Below are positions 7,387 through 15,093 of a stretch of 30,114 nucleotides of DNA, piece after piece. The position numbers and the translations under genes were made by a program. Numbering within the stretch: position 1 is the first letter of the stretch; the number at the start of each line of letters is the position of its first letter. Below the pieces are notes generated by a model. The model was not told the DNA's origin, ran no database searches, and saw nothing but the letters and a program-made list of their open reading frames with translations. The DNA is from an uncultured Chloroflexota bacterium (GTDB lineage Bacteria; Chloroflexota; UBA4733), in NCBI GenBank assembly GCA_937967325.1, contig CALBSQ010000169.1, positions 1 to 30,114 on the forward strand. Reading direction: 5' to 3'.

Positions 7387-8250
7387 ATGGGGATGCACGC
7401 CGCGGGCTTCACCCAGGCCGACCCGCTGCAACGCCAGCGACAGATCATCGACCGCTGGGTCGCGTCGCTAGCCCAGATTCCGGCAGTGGAGCTGGTCTGG
7501 CTGACCGGCAGCCTCGCTTCTGATCGCGCCCACCCAGGCTCGGACATCGACATGCGACTTGCTATCGCCGACGCGGACTATGACCGGCTCTGGAACATCG
7601 ACAAGGCGCCTTTGCTTGAGGGGCTGGGCGACTACCTGATCCTGCTCGATCGTGGCTTCGTCGTGCTGCTCACCGACGAGAGTGTCACCGTCGACCTCTG
7701 GGCGGACCAGTCGAGTAACGCCCACACGATTGAGGTCTACGAGTGGAAGGTGTTGCTCAACCGTCTACCAGCCGGCCTGCCGGAGTTCAGGACGCTTCCT
7801 GTGCGCCCCGCCGCCGAGGTCTGGCCGGCGCCGTTGCCGTCGATCGATGAAGTCCGCCAGATGAACCGTCTCCTGTTGCTCTGGATGACCTACGCACCCG
7901 GCCTGTTCCACGACGGAGAGATCGTATCGGCGGCGGGACATCTGGCCTTCATGCGGGAGACGCTCGAGAAGATCATGTACCATCGGCTGGGCATCCAGCA
8001 TCCCAAGCGCAGCCGGCACCTGCGCCAGACCTGGCCGCCGGAGTTTGTCGCCGACTTTGCGAGCACGTACCAGCGTGGCGGCGACTCTGCGCTGGCCATC
8101 CCGGCGCTGGTCGCCGCCTGCCGTAGGCTCTTCGACGTAATGGAGAAGCACTTGCACGCGCTGAGTGAGCAGGTCGGCGGCGGGTACGACCCCGTCTGGT
8201 ACCGGCGGGTGGCGGACCAGATGAAGGAGGACCTGCAGCAGTTCGAGTGA
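7387..8250 (+). CDS. Nucleotidyltransferase-fold protein (aminoglycoside adenylyltransferase-like)
   Basis: This 287-residue protein carries the polymerase-beta-type nucleotidyltransferase signature: LTGSLAS (G41, S42) followed by SDID (D53, D55), with a third acidic residue in VTVDLW (D103). These would bind two metal ions and a nucleotide triphosphate. The C-terminal half is helical, as in AadE/ANT(6)-like and LnuB-like enzymes that adenylylate small molecules. The real substrate is unknown and antibiotic resistance should not be assumed. ATG codons at 7387 and 7393 are both possible starts. The gene converges on the GNAT gene, with a hairpin in between. Confidence 0.82.
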   Translation: MGMHAAGFTQADPLQRQRQIIDRWVASLAQIPAVELVWLTGSLASDRAHPGSDIDMRLAIADADYDRLWNIDKAPLLEGLGDYLILLDRGFVVLLTDESVTVDLWADQSSNAHTIEVYEWKVLLNRLPAGLPEFRTLPVRPAAEVWPAPLPSIDEVRQMNRLLLLWMTYAPGLFHDGEIVSAAGHLAFMRETLEKIMYHRLGIQHPKRSRHLRQTWPPEFVADFASTYQRGGDSALAIPALVAACRRLFDVMEKHLHALSEQVGGGYDPVWYRRVADQMKEDLQQFE

Positions 8251-8319
8251 TCTGCAACCGTTACCTCGGGGCTGAGCCGACTGTGCCAGGCGACAAACAC
8301 GCGGAGGGCAGCCCGGACC

Positions 8320-8346
8320 GGAGGCGTTGAGATCGCGAACGCCTCC
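8320..8346. terminator. Hairpin between convergent genes, likely bidirectional terminator
   Basis: GGAGGCGTT (8320-8328) and AACGCCTCC (8338-8346) form a perfect 9-bp stem with a 9-base loop. It lies between the nucleotidyltransferase stop (8250) and the acetyltransferase stop (8347). There is no U-tract on either side. Confidence 0.45.
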
Positions 8347-9204
8347 TCACGCCCCGTCGTGGGATCGTCCTTCCAATCGCTCCCTCCTCAGGGCCGCCGA
8401 TCCCGACCAGTAGCGACAGTGCGCCCCGAATCCGAGCGAGGCGTAGAGCTGGATGGCCGCGTGGTTATCGGCGACGACGGTGAGCATGGCGTCGCGGCAG
8501 CCGCGGGCGAAAAGCTCTTCGATGATCGCCGCCGTCACCGCCCGACCGTGGCCCTGGCGCCGCGCTTCGGGGCGGGTGAAGATGCTGCCCAGCACTCCGA
8601 GCCCATACCGTTTCGCGACGACGTGCGTCCCGCCGGCGGCCAGGAGCCGCCCATCGGCGCGGACGCCGAAGAAGACGCCGTGCTGGAGGTGCTCGGGCCG
8701 GAAGTGGCTCTCCGGATACCGGCGATAGAGATCGAGCATCGCTGGCAGGTCGGCCGGTCCGAGCCTTGCGACGGCCGCGGCGGAGATGTCGCCGGGCGAG
8801 CGAACACTGCTGGGCGTCACCCCCATGCGTAGCATCTCTCGCGCGCCAGGTAGCACGTGATAGTGGCACTCCAGCGCGGTCAGGTGCTCGGCGCGCACTT
8901 GGAACTCCGTCTGCGCCGGCAGCTCCAGCTCGGCTAGCATGGCGGCGACGCCCGCCGCGTCGCCGGACGGGATGAGCATGGTGAACGCCGGGTGGCGCAA
9001 CACCAGGCAGACGGCGGATGGCGCCGGATCACCGCGCCTGGCGATGGCGTACGAACTATAGGCGCGGTAGGGCGGCGCCAGATCGGCGATGGCGAAGCAG
9101 TTCCAGACCCGATCCAGCGCCAAGACATCGTAGGCGACGCGATCGTCCACGTCGGTGGCGACGTACCAGGAGTCTCGGCGCAAGGTTCCGTGGGCAGTGT
9201 CCAC
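8347..9204 (-). CDS. GNAT family N-acetyltransferase
   Basis: This 285-residue protein is built like a two-part GNAT: a divergent N-terminal half (about 1-140) and a canonical C-terminal acetyltransferase domain (about 140-265). The acetyl-CoA binding motif A is visible as VLGSIFTRPEARRQGHGRA (Q217, G218, G220), followed by the NHAAIQLYASLGF segment of motif B. It would transfer an acetyl group from acetyl-CoA to an amine that is unknown. The start is a GTG at 9204 with a weak AGGA upstream. It follows the orphan sugar-binding protein gene by 99 bases on the same strand, but a hairpin lies in the gap. Confidence 0.85.
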   Translation of the reverse strand: MDTAHGTLRRDSWYVATDVDDRVAYDVLALDRVWNCFAIADLAPPYRAYSSYAIARRGDPAPSAVCLVLRHPAFTMLIPSGDAAGVAAMLAELELPAQTEFQVRAEHLTALECHYHVLPGAREMLRMGVTPSSVRSPGDISAAAVARLGPADLPAMLDLYRRYPESHFRPEHLQHGVFFGVRADGRLLAAGGTHVVAKRYGLGVLGSIFTRPEARRQGHGRAVTAAIIEELFARGCRDAMLTVVADNHAAIQLYASLGFGAHCRYWSGSAALRRERLEGRSHDGA

Positions 9205-9236
9205 AAGGCAATCCTAATCAACGGCAGCGTGGTCCA

Positions 9237-9252
9237 GCCGGCTTGAGCCGGC
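9237..9252. terminator. Short strong hairpin between binding-protein and GNAT genes
   Basis: GCCGGCT (9237-9243) and AGCCGGC (9246-9252) form a 7-bp GC-rich stem with a tight turn. It could slow or end transcription coming from the binding-protein gene. No U-tract is visible, so the terminator label is tentative. Confidence 0.3.
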
Positions 9253-9303
9253 CTTGTAGCCTCAGCCTGCCCTTGGGGGTAGGCTTACCGGCCGCGCCGC
9301 CCA

Positions 9304-10809
9304 TCACGCGCCGGGGTGATCCGCGTACCACTTGTCCAGGAGCGCTTGCGCCTGTTGCTGGGTGGTTTCCAGTGCCGCCTTAGGCTCGACCTTCTTGGCG
9401 GCGACGTCGCCCATCATTGTCCCCAGCAGCTTCTGCACCGCCGGATCCACCGGCGTCGGCCCCACGGGGACAGTAGCCGGCAGCAGCGAGACGATCTCCG
9501 GCCAGTGCTCCGTCTGCTGCTGGTAGTAGGGGTCGTCGTTGACCGCCTTCAGGGGCGACGGCCGCAACTGCTGCTGCATGAACCAGCCCGCCTCGTCCTT
9601 GGTGGTCGTGTACCACTGCGTGAGCAGCCAGGAGTCGTCCGCCGTCTTCACACCCGTGGGGATGCCGTAGGACCATTGCCCGGTGTTGGCCGACTGGTAC
9701 TTGGCGCCGCTCTGCGGACCGCGTGGGGCCGGAGCGATGCCATAGCTCAGCTTGGGGTTGTCGTTCTTCAGCTCGAACACGTACCAGATGCCGGAGAGGT
9801 CCATGGCCTGGGTACCTTTGAACAGCGGCGTGTTCTTCTCGCCCGTGCCCTGGTTCTTCTGGAAAGCAGCCACTCCCCCTCTGCCGCCCATGCTGTCGTA
9901 GAAGTCGCGGAAGAAGGTGAGAGCGTCCAGGCCAGGCGCGCCGTCGAAGCTGAAGTGGCGCCCATCGTCGCTCAGGAAGACGCCGTTGTTGCAGACGAGC
10001 AACTGGATAAAGTTGATGGTGTTGTCGCCGTACGCCGGCACGCCGCCCAACTGGCTGATGGCGCCTCCTTGGGAAATGGTGAGCTTTGCCGCCGCGTCGC
10101 GCAGCTCCGACCAGGTGGCCGGCGGCTGGGCGATGCCCTTCTGCGCGAGGAGGTCCTTGTTGGAGAAGAGGACCGGATAGGCGCCGGCGCCCAAATTGGG
10201 CAAGACGTAGAGCTTGCCGGCCCAGCGGCCCGGCGCCAGCGCGGAGTCGTAGAACATGGCGAGGTCCACTTTGTCGCGGGCGATCAGCGGATCGAGCGGC
10301 ACGATGGCGCTCTGCGCCGCCATGGACGGCACCCAGCTCTGGTTGATCATTGCCATGTCGCAGGGCGCACCGGCGGCGATACCAGCGGTGATCTTTGTCA
10401 GCAGGTCGGTGGTAATCACCTGCTCATCCACCGCCAGCTTGGGATACTTGGCGGTGAAGTCGGCGGCGATCCGCTTCATCAGTGGCTCCCGCGTCCCATT
10501 CCAGATGTGCCAGATGCTCAGCGTCCGCTGCCCCGCGTTGCCGCCAGCCGCAACTGCGGATGCAATCGGGGCCACACCGGAGCTCGTAGCGACCGCCGAG
10601 GACGTAGCCGTCGTGGCTAGGGACGTGACCGTCGAGGCCGCGGTCACCGCCTTGCTGGAGGCAGCGCTCGCCGACGTTGCGACGGTCGTGGCGGCGCCTC
10701 CGCCACAGGCCGCCAGCGCTACCGCGCCACCAAATGCCCAGCCTCCAATGGCCAGGCGGCGGAAGAAACGGCGTCGTGTCGTCAGCAGGGCTGCTGGGAA
10801 GAACTCCAT
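9304..10809 (-). CDS. Extracellular solute-binding lipoprotein of a sugar ABC transporter (orphan)
   Basis: This 501-residue protein captures a carbohydrate outside the membrane for an ABC importer. The N-terminus has a twin-arginine signal (TRRRFFRRL, residues 11-19), a hydrophobic stretch and a lipobox LAAC with C35 as the likely lipidated residue. An Ala/Ser/Thr-rich linker then leads into a family 1 binding domain starting at LSIWHIWNGTREPLMKRI. The frame is open far upstream, but the ATG at 10809 follows AAAGGAG by 6 bases and is the only start placing the signal correctly. No permease lies next to it; the neighbours are a PhyH dioxygenase and an AraC regulator. The only permeases in the window are 14 kb away and have their own binding protein. 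Confidence 0.92.
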   Translation of the reverse strand: MEFFPAALLTTRRRFFRRLAIGGWAFGGAVALAACGGGAATTVATSASAASSKAVTAASTVTSLATTATSSAVATSSGVAPIASAVAAGGNAGQRTLSIWHIWNGTREPLMKRIAADFTAKYPKLAVDEQVITTDLLTKITAGIAAGAPCDMAMINQSWVPSMAAQSAIVPLDPLIARDKVDLAMFYDSALAPGRWAGKLYVLPNLGAGAYPVLFSNKDLLAQKGIAQPPATWSELRDAAAKLTISQGGAISQLGGVPAYGDNTINFIQLLVCNNGVFLSDDGRHFSFDGAPGLDALTFFRDFYDSMGGRGGVAAFQKNQGTGEKNTPLFKGTQAMDLSGIWYVFELKNDNPKLSYGIAPAPRGPQSGAKYQSANTGQWSYGIPTGVKTADDSWLLTQWYTTTKDEAGWFMQQQLRPSPLKAVNDDPYYQQQTEHWPEIVSLLPATVPVGPTPVDPAVQKLLGTMMGDVAAKKVEPKAALETTQQQAQALLDKWYADHPGA

Positions 10810-10883
10810 GGCGCGCTCCTTTAATCCCTCATATTGATGGGAGGCTTCCGCTCGGCCGTCTGTGCCGCCACGTTGTGGCGTCG

Positions 10884-10967
10884 GCTGTAGCGGCGCTGCT
10901 TGCGGCGCCCTGGCACTACCGTCGCCAACGGCGCTGCCCTGGGCGCCGCAAGCAGCGCCGCTACAGC
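10884..10967. repeat. Intergenic palindrome with perfect 27-bp arms
   Basis: Arms 10884-10910 and 10941-10967 are exact reverse complements, with a 30-base loop that itself has a short GGCA/TGCC pair. The element fills much of the 197-base gap between the PhyH gene and the binding-protein gene. It looks like a REP- or MITE-like mobile palindrome and could also fold in the transcript as a processing or termination hairpin. Confidence 0.85.
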
Positions 10968-11006
10968 GAACCGTTCGGAATGGCGTGCCGCCTGACCAAT
11001 GCCCCA

Positions 11007-11885
11007 TTAGTGTTGCGCTGCGCGCCTGATCCCAGCGGGAGCCGGCGCCGGGCTGATCGATCGGGCGACGTGCATGTTCCACCAGGCGCGCAGCGGCACG
11101 TCCTCGTCCTTCGGCAGCGAGAAGGCCATCGGCGTGGACCAGAAGCCGAGCAACTGCCAGCGGATCGGGTCGTCCAGCACCTTGGCCTCCAGCTCCGGCG
11201 GCTGCACGACGTAGTCGAGCGGCCGCAGCCAGCGGTAGGTGTAGCCTATGAACACGGTCTTGCGGACGATGGAGGACAGATTGGGGCCGACGGCGTGGTA
11301 GAGGCGGTTCTCGAAGATGATGGCGTCCCCCGGGTTGGCCAGGATCTCCCTCGCGCCGGCGGGGTCGATGTCGTCCTCCATGCGGGCCGGCGCCCCCAGC
11401 AGCCGGTGGCTGCCCGGCACGAAGCGGGTGTTGCCGCGACCGGGTTCGCTAAGGTCGCTTAGTACGTAGCAGATCTTCAGCCGCAGGCGGGGGAGCGGCT
11501 CCGGCAGCTCGAGCGTGGCGATACCGCCGTCGCGGTGCCAGCCCAACGCCTTGAAGCTGAGGCTGGTGTCGTGCGGCTGCGGCGGGCGCACGATGATGTG
11601 GGAGGTGTCGAGCTGGAGGTCCCAGCCCATGAGCTGCACGGCCAGCGGAGCCGTCCCGGGCCAATCCAGCAGCTCCAGGAAGAGGTCGTCGTGGGCGACG
11701 GCGTTGCGCAGCTCGAAGGCGCCGGCCTTGTTGAGCCCGTTGGCGGCCACACCGGCCTCGACCAGGCGGTCGACGGCCACTGTCGCGCGCTCCACCATGG
11801 TGGGCGAGAGCGCGTTCGGCACGATGAGATAGCCGTGCTGGTCGAAACGCTGGCGCTGCTCCTCGCTCAGCGGGGTAAAGTCCAC
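11007..11885 (-). CDS. Phytanoyl-CoA dioxygenase (PhyH) family protein
   Basis: This 292-residue Fe(II)/2-oxoglutarate-dependent oxygenase has the full ligand set: H117 and D119 in GWHRDGG, the distal H197 in NRLYHAVGPN, and R208 in VRKT for the 2-oxoglutarate carboxylate. DQHGYLIVPNAL at the N-terminus is also characteristic. It would hydroxylate a small molecule; bacterial members act on many metabolites and only a few on phytanoyl-CoA. The start is a GTG at 11885 with AAGGGA 8 bases before it. It sits directly downstream of an AraC-type regulator and upstream of a sugar-binding protein, which suggests a substrate in carbohydrate or related catabolism. Confidence 0.9.
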   Translation of the reverse strand: MDFTPLSEEQRQRFDQHGYLIVPNALSPTMVERATVAVDRLVEAGVAANGLNKAGAFELRNAVAHDDLFLELLDWPGTAPLAVQLMGWDLQLDTSHIIVRPPQPHDTSLSFKALGWHRDGGIATLELPEPLPRLRLKICYVLSDLSEPGRGNTRFVPGSHRLLGAPARMEDDIDPAGAREILANPGDAIIFENRLYHAVGPNLSSIVRKTVFIGYTYRWLRPLDYVVQPPELEAKVLDDPIRWQLLGFWSTPMAFSLPKDEDVPLRAWWNMHVARSISPAPAPAGIRRAAQH

Positions 11886-11890
11886 GGATC

Positions 11891-11955
11891 ATGTCCCTTT
11901 CGGTTGTTCTGCCAGCTATCATAGGCTGGCGCCGGGACATCCAACTTGACCGAAA
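11891..11955. promoter_or_regulatory. Interleaved inverted repeats between AraC and PhyH genes
   Basis: In the 73-base gap, ATGTCCC (11891-11897) pairs with GGGACAT (11934-11940), and TTTCGGT (11898-11904) pairs with ACCGAAA (11949-11955). GCCAGC (11911-11916) pairs with GCTGGC (11925-11930) inside them. The first two pairs cross each other instead of nesting. The first arm overlaps the PhyH ribosome site. Regulator binding sites or a folded leader are both possible. Confidence 0.35.
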
Positions 11956-11958
11956 CGC

Positions 11959-12792
11959 TTACATTTTTGCCTGCACCGCTTGCTTCCGGTAGGCGCTGGG
12001 CGGCACGCCGAAGGTCTGCCTGAACCGCCGCGTGAAGGGCGATACGCTGCGGAAGCCCAGCCGCTGCGCGATCTCGCCAATCGGCAGGTCGCTTTCCAGC
12101 ATGTGCCGGGCTACCGCCAGCCGGCGCGAGCGCAGATAGGTCTGGGGGGACTGCCCAACCCACTGGTGGAATCGCAGCCGGAACTGCGCGGGGCTGTATC
12201 CGGAGGCGACTGCCAGCGTCCGGACGTCGGCACCCGGCTCGTCGCGGGCGCAGCGCAGCGCCGCCTCCAGCCACGGTGGCAGGCTCCACTGGCCCCCCGA
12301 GGGGAGGGCGCTGCTGGGCATCGTGCGCAGGCAGACGCCGACGATGGCCCGAGCCAGGCCGTCACAGATCAGCGTCGCGACGGCGCCGCCGTCCCTTCGT
12401 TCCTGGATGAGCTGCCCCATCCAGGCCTGCAGCAAGTCCCGGTCCGCGTCGGGCACTCCCCAGAGGATGGACGAGCGCAAGCCTTGCCAGACATCAATCC
12501 GCCCGAAGAGCCGGAGCTGCAGGCCGACCGAGTACCACTCAGCTCCCTGGGGCGTCGAGATGTCCCGAGGGATCTGTCGAGGTGATAGGAAGACCTGCGG
12601 GGCGGCGACACGCCAACGCTCGCCGGCAGCGCCGACGTCGACCACGCCGCGCAGCATCAGCCACAACGCGTGCGCCTGCGCGGGATTGTGCAGCAGGACC
12701 TGGCCAGGCAGCCAGCGATGATGTGAGGCCCAGAGCGTCTGCACTTCCAGTGAGGGCAGGACGAAGGCTTGCAGGCGGATAGAGTCAAGCAT
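11959..12792 (-). CDS. AraC family transcriptional regulator
   Basis: This 277-residue protein has an N-terminal cupin-like sensing domain (about 1-110, with ALWLMLRGVVDV and FLSPRQIPRD) and a C-terminal double helix-turn-helix (about 175-270). The DNA-binding part contains VRTLAVASGYSPAQFRLRF, then the IGEIAQRLGFRSVSPFTRRF signature, ending at PPSAYRK. The frame continues upstream to 12930, but family alignment and the position of the cupin start favour the ATG at 12792. It is divergent from a dehydrogenase gene at 12955 and upstream of PhyH, so it probably controls one or both sides in response to a sugar-like ligand. Confidence 0.9.
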   Translation of the reverse strand: MLDSIRLQAFVLPSLEVQTLWASHHRWLPGQVLLHNPAQAHALWLMLRGVVDVGAAGERWRVAAPQVFLSPRQIPRDISTPQGAEWYSVGLQLRLFGRIDVWQGLRSSILWGVPDADRDLLQAWMGQLIQERRDGGAVATLICDGLARAIVGVCLRTMPSSALPSGGQWSLPPWLEAALRCARDEPGADVRTLAVASGYSPAQFRLRFHQWVGQSPQTYLRSRRLAVARHMLESDLPIGEIAQRLGFRSVSPFTRRFRQTFGVPPSAYRKQAVQAKM

Positions 12793-12869
12793 CCGCCAAG
12801 TGTGTCCTCTGCCGCGCCGACTGGCAAGAGGAGCGGGGGTCCGTTCCCCCACCAACGGCCCCCCGCGAG

Positions 12870-12899
12870 TTGACAGCACGCTTGCCGCGGGGCTACAGT
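12870..12899 (+). promoter_or_regulatory. Predicted promoter of the second dehydrogenase operon
   Basis: TTGACA at 12870-12875 matches the -35 consensus perfectly and is followed, after 18 bases, by TACAGT (12894-12899). The predicted start near 12906 falls at the edge of a palindrome at 12908-12928, before the ATG at 12955. Confidence 0.55.
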
Positions 12900-12907
12900 C
12901 GCGCAGC

Positions 12908-12928
12908 GCCGACGCGACCGGCGTCGGC
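12908..12928. promoter_or_regulatory. Palindromic operator candidate
   Basis: GCCGACGC (12908-12915), a 5-base centre and GCGTCGGC (12921-12928) form a perfect inverted repeat. It sits just downstream of the predicted -10 box and between the divergent AraC and dehydrogenase genes. The position suits a repressor or autoregulatory site. Confidence 0.45.
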
Positions 12929-12954
12929 AATGGAAGGTAAGGACGACCACAGGA

Positions 12955-14154
12955 ATGGCTACCCCCCTACGACTGGCCCTGATCGGCTGTGGCGGCATCG
13001 CCACTCACCGGCACGTGGCCGGCTATGCGCTCATTAAGGAGAAGGCGCCCGACCTGTTCAACCTGGTGGCCGTGTGCGATGCCGCGGTCGACCGCGCTGA
13101 GGCAGTGGCGGATACGGCGGCTGCCTGGGGTCAGGATCGGCCCCGGGTCTATGTCGACGTCGAGGCGCTCATCAGGGCGGGCGGGGTGGACGGCGCCGAC
13201 ATCTGCCTGCCGCACTTCCTCCACCATAGCGTCGGCATCGCCTGCCTGGACGCCGGCATCCATGTGCAGATCGAGAAGCCGGTCGGCGTGACCATCAAGG
13301 CGACCAAGCAGTTGATCGCCGCGAGCGAGCGGTCGGGAGCGACCCTCGCCACCGCCGAGCAGATCCGCCGCATGCCCGGCCCGCGCACCGCACACTGGGC
13401 GATCCACCAAAAGGGCATGCTCGGCACGCCGCAGGTCTTTATTGTGCAGCGAGCCTCCAATCGCAAGGTCGGCCCCGACATGCCCTGGGCCTGGCGCTTC
13501 GACCGCTTCCTCTCCGGCGGCGGACCGGTGCTGGACAGTGGGGCCCATTTCTGCGACACCATGCGCTACCTGTGGGGCGACTGTGACAGCGTCTATGGGA
13601 GCACGCGCCGCCTCTACGAGGGCACGTTCGTCAGGGGCGACGAGCGCGTGCCGGACATGCGCGAGGACACCTTCACCGCGCTGCTCAACTTCAAGAGCGG
13701 CGTCACGGGCACCTGGACCGTGATGAACCGACCACTCCCCGCCACCTTCAACACCGTCATGTACTACGGCAGCGAGGGTGTGCTCGACGACCCCGGCGAC
13801 CCCTTCCATGGCCCGCGCCTGACGGGGACGTTGCGACGGCTCGACGGCACGGAGCACAAGCTGGCCGACCTGTTCGAGCAGTACCAGCAGGAGATGAGCG
13901 CAGAGGAGCGGGAGAAAATCTTCCCCTACGGCATCACCGACGGCTTCGCGCTGGAGGTGTGCGACTTCCTGCACAGCATCCGCGACGGCCGCCCGCCCGA
14001 GATCGACGGCAGGCAGGGCCTGCAGGCCAAGGCCATCGCCTGCGCCATCTATGAGTCGGTCGCCGCCAACCAGGCAGTAAAAGTGCAGGACGTGATCGAC
14101 GGCAAGCTGGACGCCTATCAGGGGCCAATCAACCAGCGCTGGGGCATTTCCTGA
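12955..14154 (+). CDS. Gfo/Idh/MocA family oxidoreductase
   Basis: This 399-residue NAD(P)-dependent dehydrogenase is complete. The Rossmann motif is GCGGIA (11-16), the catalytic lysine lies in EKP (107-109), and the substrate-site motif is LDSGAHFCDTMRYL (D194, H198, D201). An AEQIRRMPG segment follows the nucleotide domain. It would oxidise or reduce a sugar, inositol or related polyol. It is divergent from the AraC regulator, has its own promoter, and is followed 123 bases later by a TIM-barrel sugar isomerase, a pairing usual in inositol- and keto-sugar-type catabolism. The exact substrate is not readable. Confidence 0.92.
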   Translation: MATPLRLALIGCGGIATHRHVAGYALIKEKAPDLFNLVAVCDAAVDRAEAVADTAAAWGQDRPRVYVDVEALIRAGGVDGADICLPHFLHHSVGIACLDAGIHVQIEKPVGVTIKATKQLIAASERSGATLATAEQIRRMPGPRTAHWAIHQKGMLGTPQVFIVQRASNRKVGPDMPWAWRFDRFLSGGGPVLDSGAHFCDTMRYLWGDCDSVYGSTRRLYEGTFVRGDERVPDMREDTFTALLNFKSGVTGTWTVMNRPLPATFNTVMYYGSEGVLDDPGDPFHGPRLTGTLRRLDGTEHKLADLFEQYQQEMSAEEREKIFPYGITDGFALEVCDFLHSIRDGRPPEIDGRQGLQAKAIACAIYESVAANQAVKVQDVIDGKLDAYQGPINQRWGIS

Positions 14155-14188
14155 GGCGCGGCGGGTGAACGCGCTCGCCATGGGCCTA

Positions 14189-14217
14189 TTGCCAGATTGG
14201 CGCACTCGGTCTAGCAT
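14189..14217 (+). promoter_or_regulatory. Predicted promoter of the isomerase/epimerase
   Basis: TTGCCA (14189-14194), a 17-base spacer and TAGCAT (14212-14217) form a good sigma-70-type promoter. The predicted leader to the GTG at 14278 is about 54 bases. The isomerase may therefore be transcribed independently of the dehydrogenase before it. Confidence 0.5.
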
Positions 14218-14277
14218 GTGTCCTGCCGGCGCCGGCACGGTGACGCCGGAGTAGCCTATAGCGGAAGCGAGGACACT

Positions 14278-15087
14278 GTGTACGAGGTCGGAATTGCCGG
14301 ATGGGCATTCAACAGGTCCATCTTGCGCGACAAGACGATGACCCTGCTGGACATGCCGGGGGTGTGCAAGGAGCTGGGCGCTGCCACGATCGAGCTGGTC
14401 TCCACCTTCTTCGAGAATCAGAGCGCCCAGTACCTGAACAAGTTGCGGCAGGCGATTGAAGACCAGGGTCAGCGCGTGCGCAACATCGCCGTCGACATGG
14501 GCAATATCGCCAATGCGGGCGACAAGGTCCGCCGCACCGACATCGCCGCCATCAAGCAGTGGTTCCACGTGGCGCAGGCGGTCGGGTCCGAGGCGATCCG
14601 CGTCAATAGCGGCGCCGCCAGCCCGGACGACCGCGAGGCCATTGCCCGCATCACCGAGGGCTACCGCGAGCTGGCGGCGGAGGCGGCCCACGCCAAGGTG
14701 TACCTGCTCATCGAGAATCACGGCGGCGCCTCCGCGGACCCCAAGAACATCCAGGCCTTCCTGGACGGCGTCAACTCCCCCTGGTTCCGCGCCTGCCCCG
14801 ACACCGCCAATTTCCCCGGCGACACCTGGGAAGAGGGCATGCGGGTGATGGCTCCGCGCGCCTTCTCCTGCCACGTCAAGGCCTTCACCTACGATCCCAG
14901 CGGGAAGCAGACCTGGTCGGACCGCAACGGCAACGCGCGCTCCTTCGACCTGAAGCGCTGCCTGCAGATGCTCAAGGAGGCCGGCTACGACGGCCCGCTC
15001 TGCGTCGAGTACGGCGCCTACCAGGATGAGCGCGCCGGCGCCCGCGACCTGATGCGCTATACGAGGGAGCTCGTGGCGACGCTGTGA
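14278..15087 (+). CDS. Sugar phosphate isomerase/epimerase (xylose isomerase-like TIM barrel)
   Basis: This 269-residue TIM-barrel enzyme carries a plausible E-D-H-E metal set: E146 in LLIENHGG, D175 in CPDTANF, H199 in CHVKAF and E244 in CVEYGAY. Such enzymes isomerise or epimerise keto-sugars or inosose derivatives. The frame is open to an ATG at 14218, but GAGGA followed closely by GTG at 14278 gives the natural N-terminus MYEVGIAGWAF. It lies downstream of a Gfo/Idh/MocA dehydrogenase on the same strand, consistent with a two-step oxidation-isomerisation route. A G-rich palindromic element follows its stop. Confidence 0.9.
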   Translation: MYEVGIAGWAFNRSILRDKTMTLLDMPGVCKELGAATIELVSTFFENQSAQYLNKLRQAIEDQGQRVRNIAVDMGNIANAGDKVRRTDIAAIKQWFHVAQAVGSEAIRVNSGAASPDDREAIARITEGYRELAAEAAHAKVYLLIENHGGASADPKNIQAFLDGVNSPWFRACPDTANFPGDTWEEGMRVMAPRAFSCHVKAFTYDPSGKQTWSDRNGNARSFDLKRCLQMLKEAGYDGPLCVEYGAYQDERAGARDLMRYTRELVATL

Positions 15088-15093
15088 ATGGGG

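Noticed and set aside
9316..10620. 434-codon open frame on the plus strand
   Set aside because: It is antisense to the Tat-type binding protein and has no start signals or domain features.
10810..11082. N-terminal extension of the first binding protein
   Set aside because: It would read through the palindrome and into the PhyH gene. The Tat signal requires the ATG at 10809.
12967..14874. 635-codon open frame on the minus strand
   Set aside because: It runs antisense through two recognised genes, the dehydrogenase and the isomerase, and shows no family motif.
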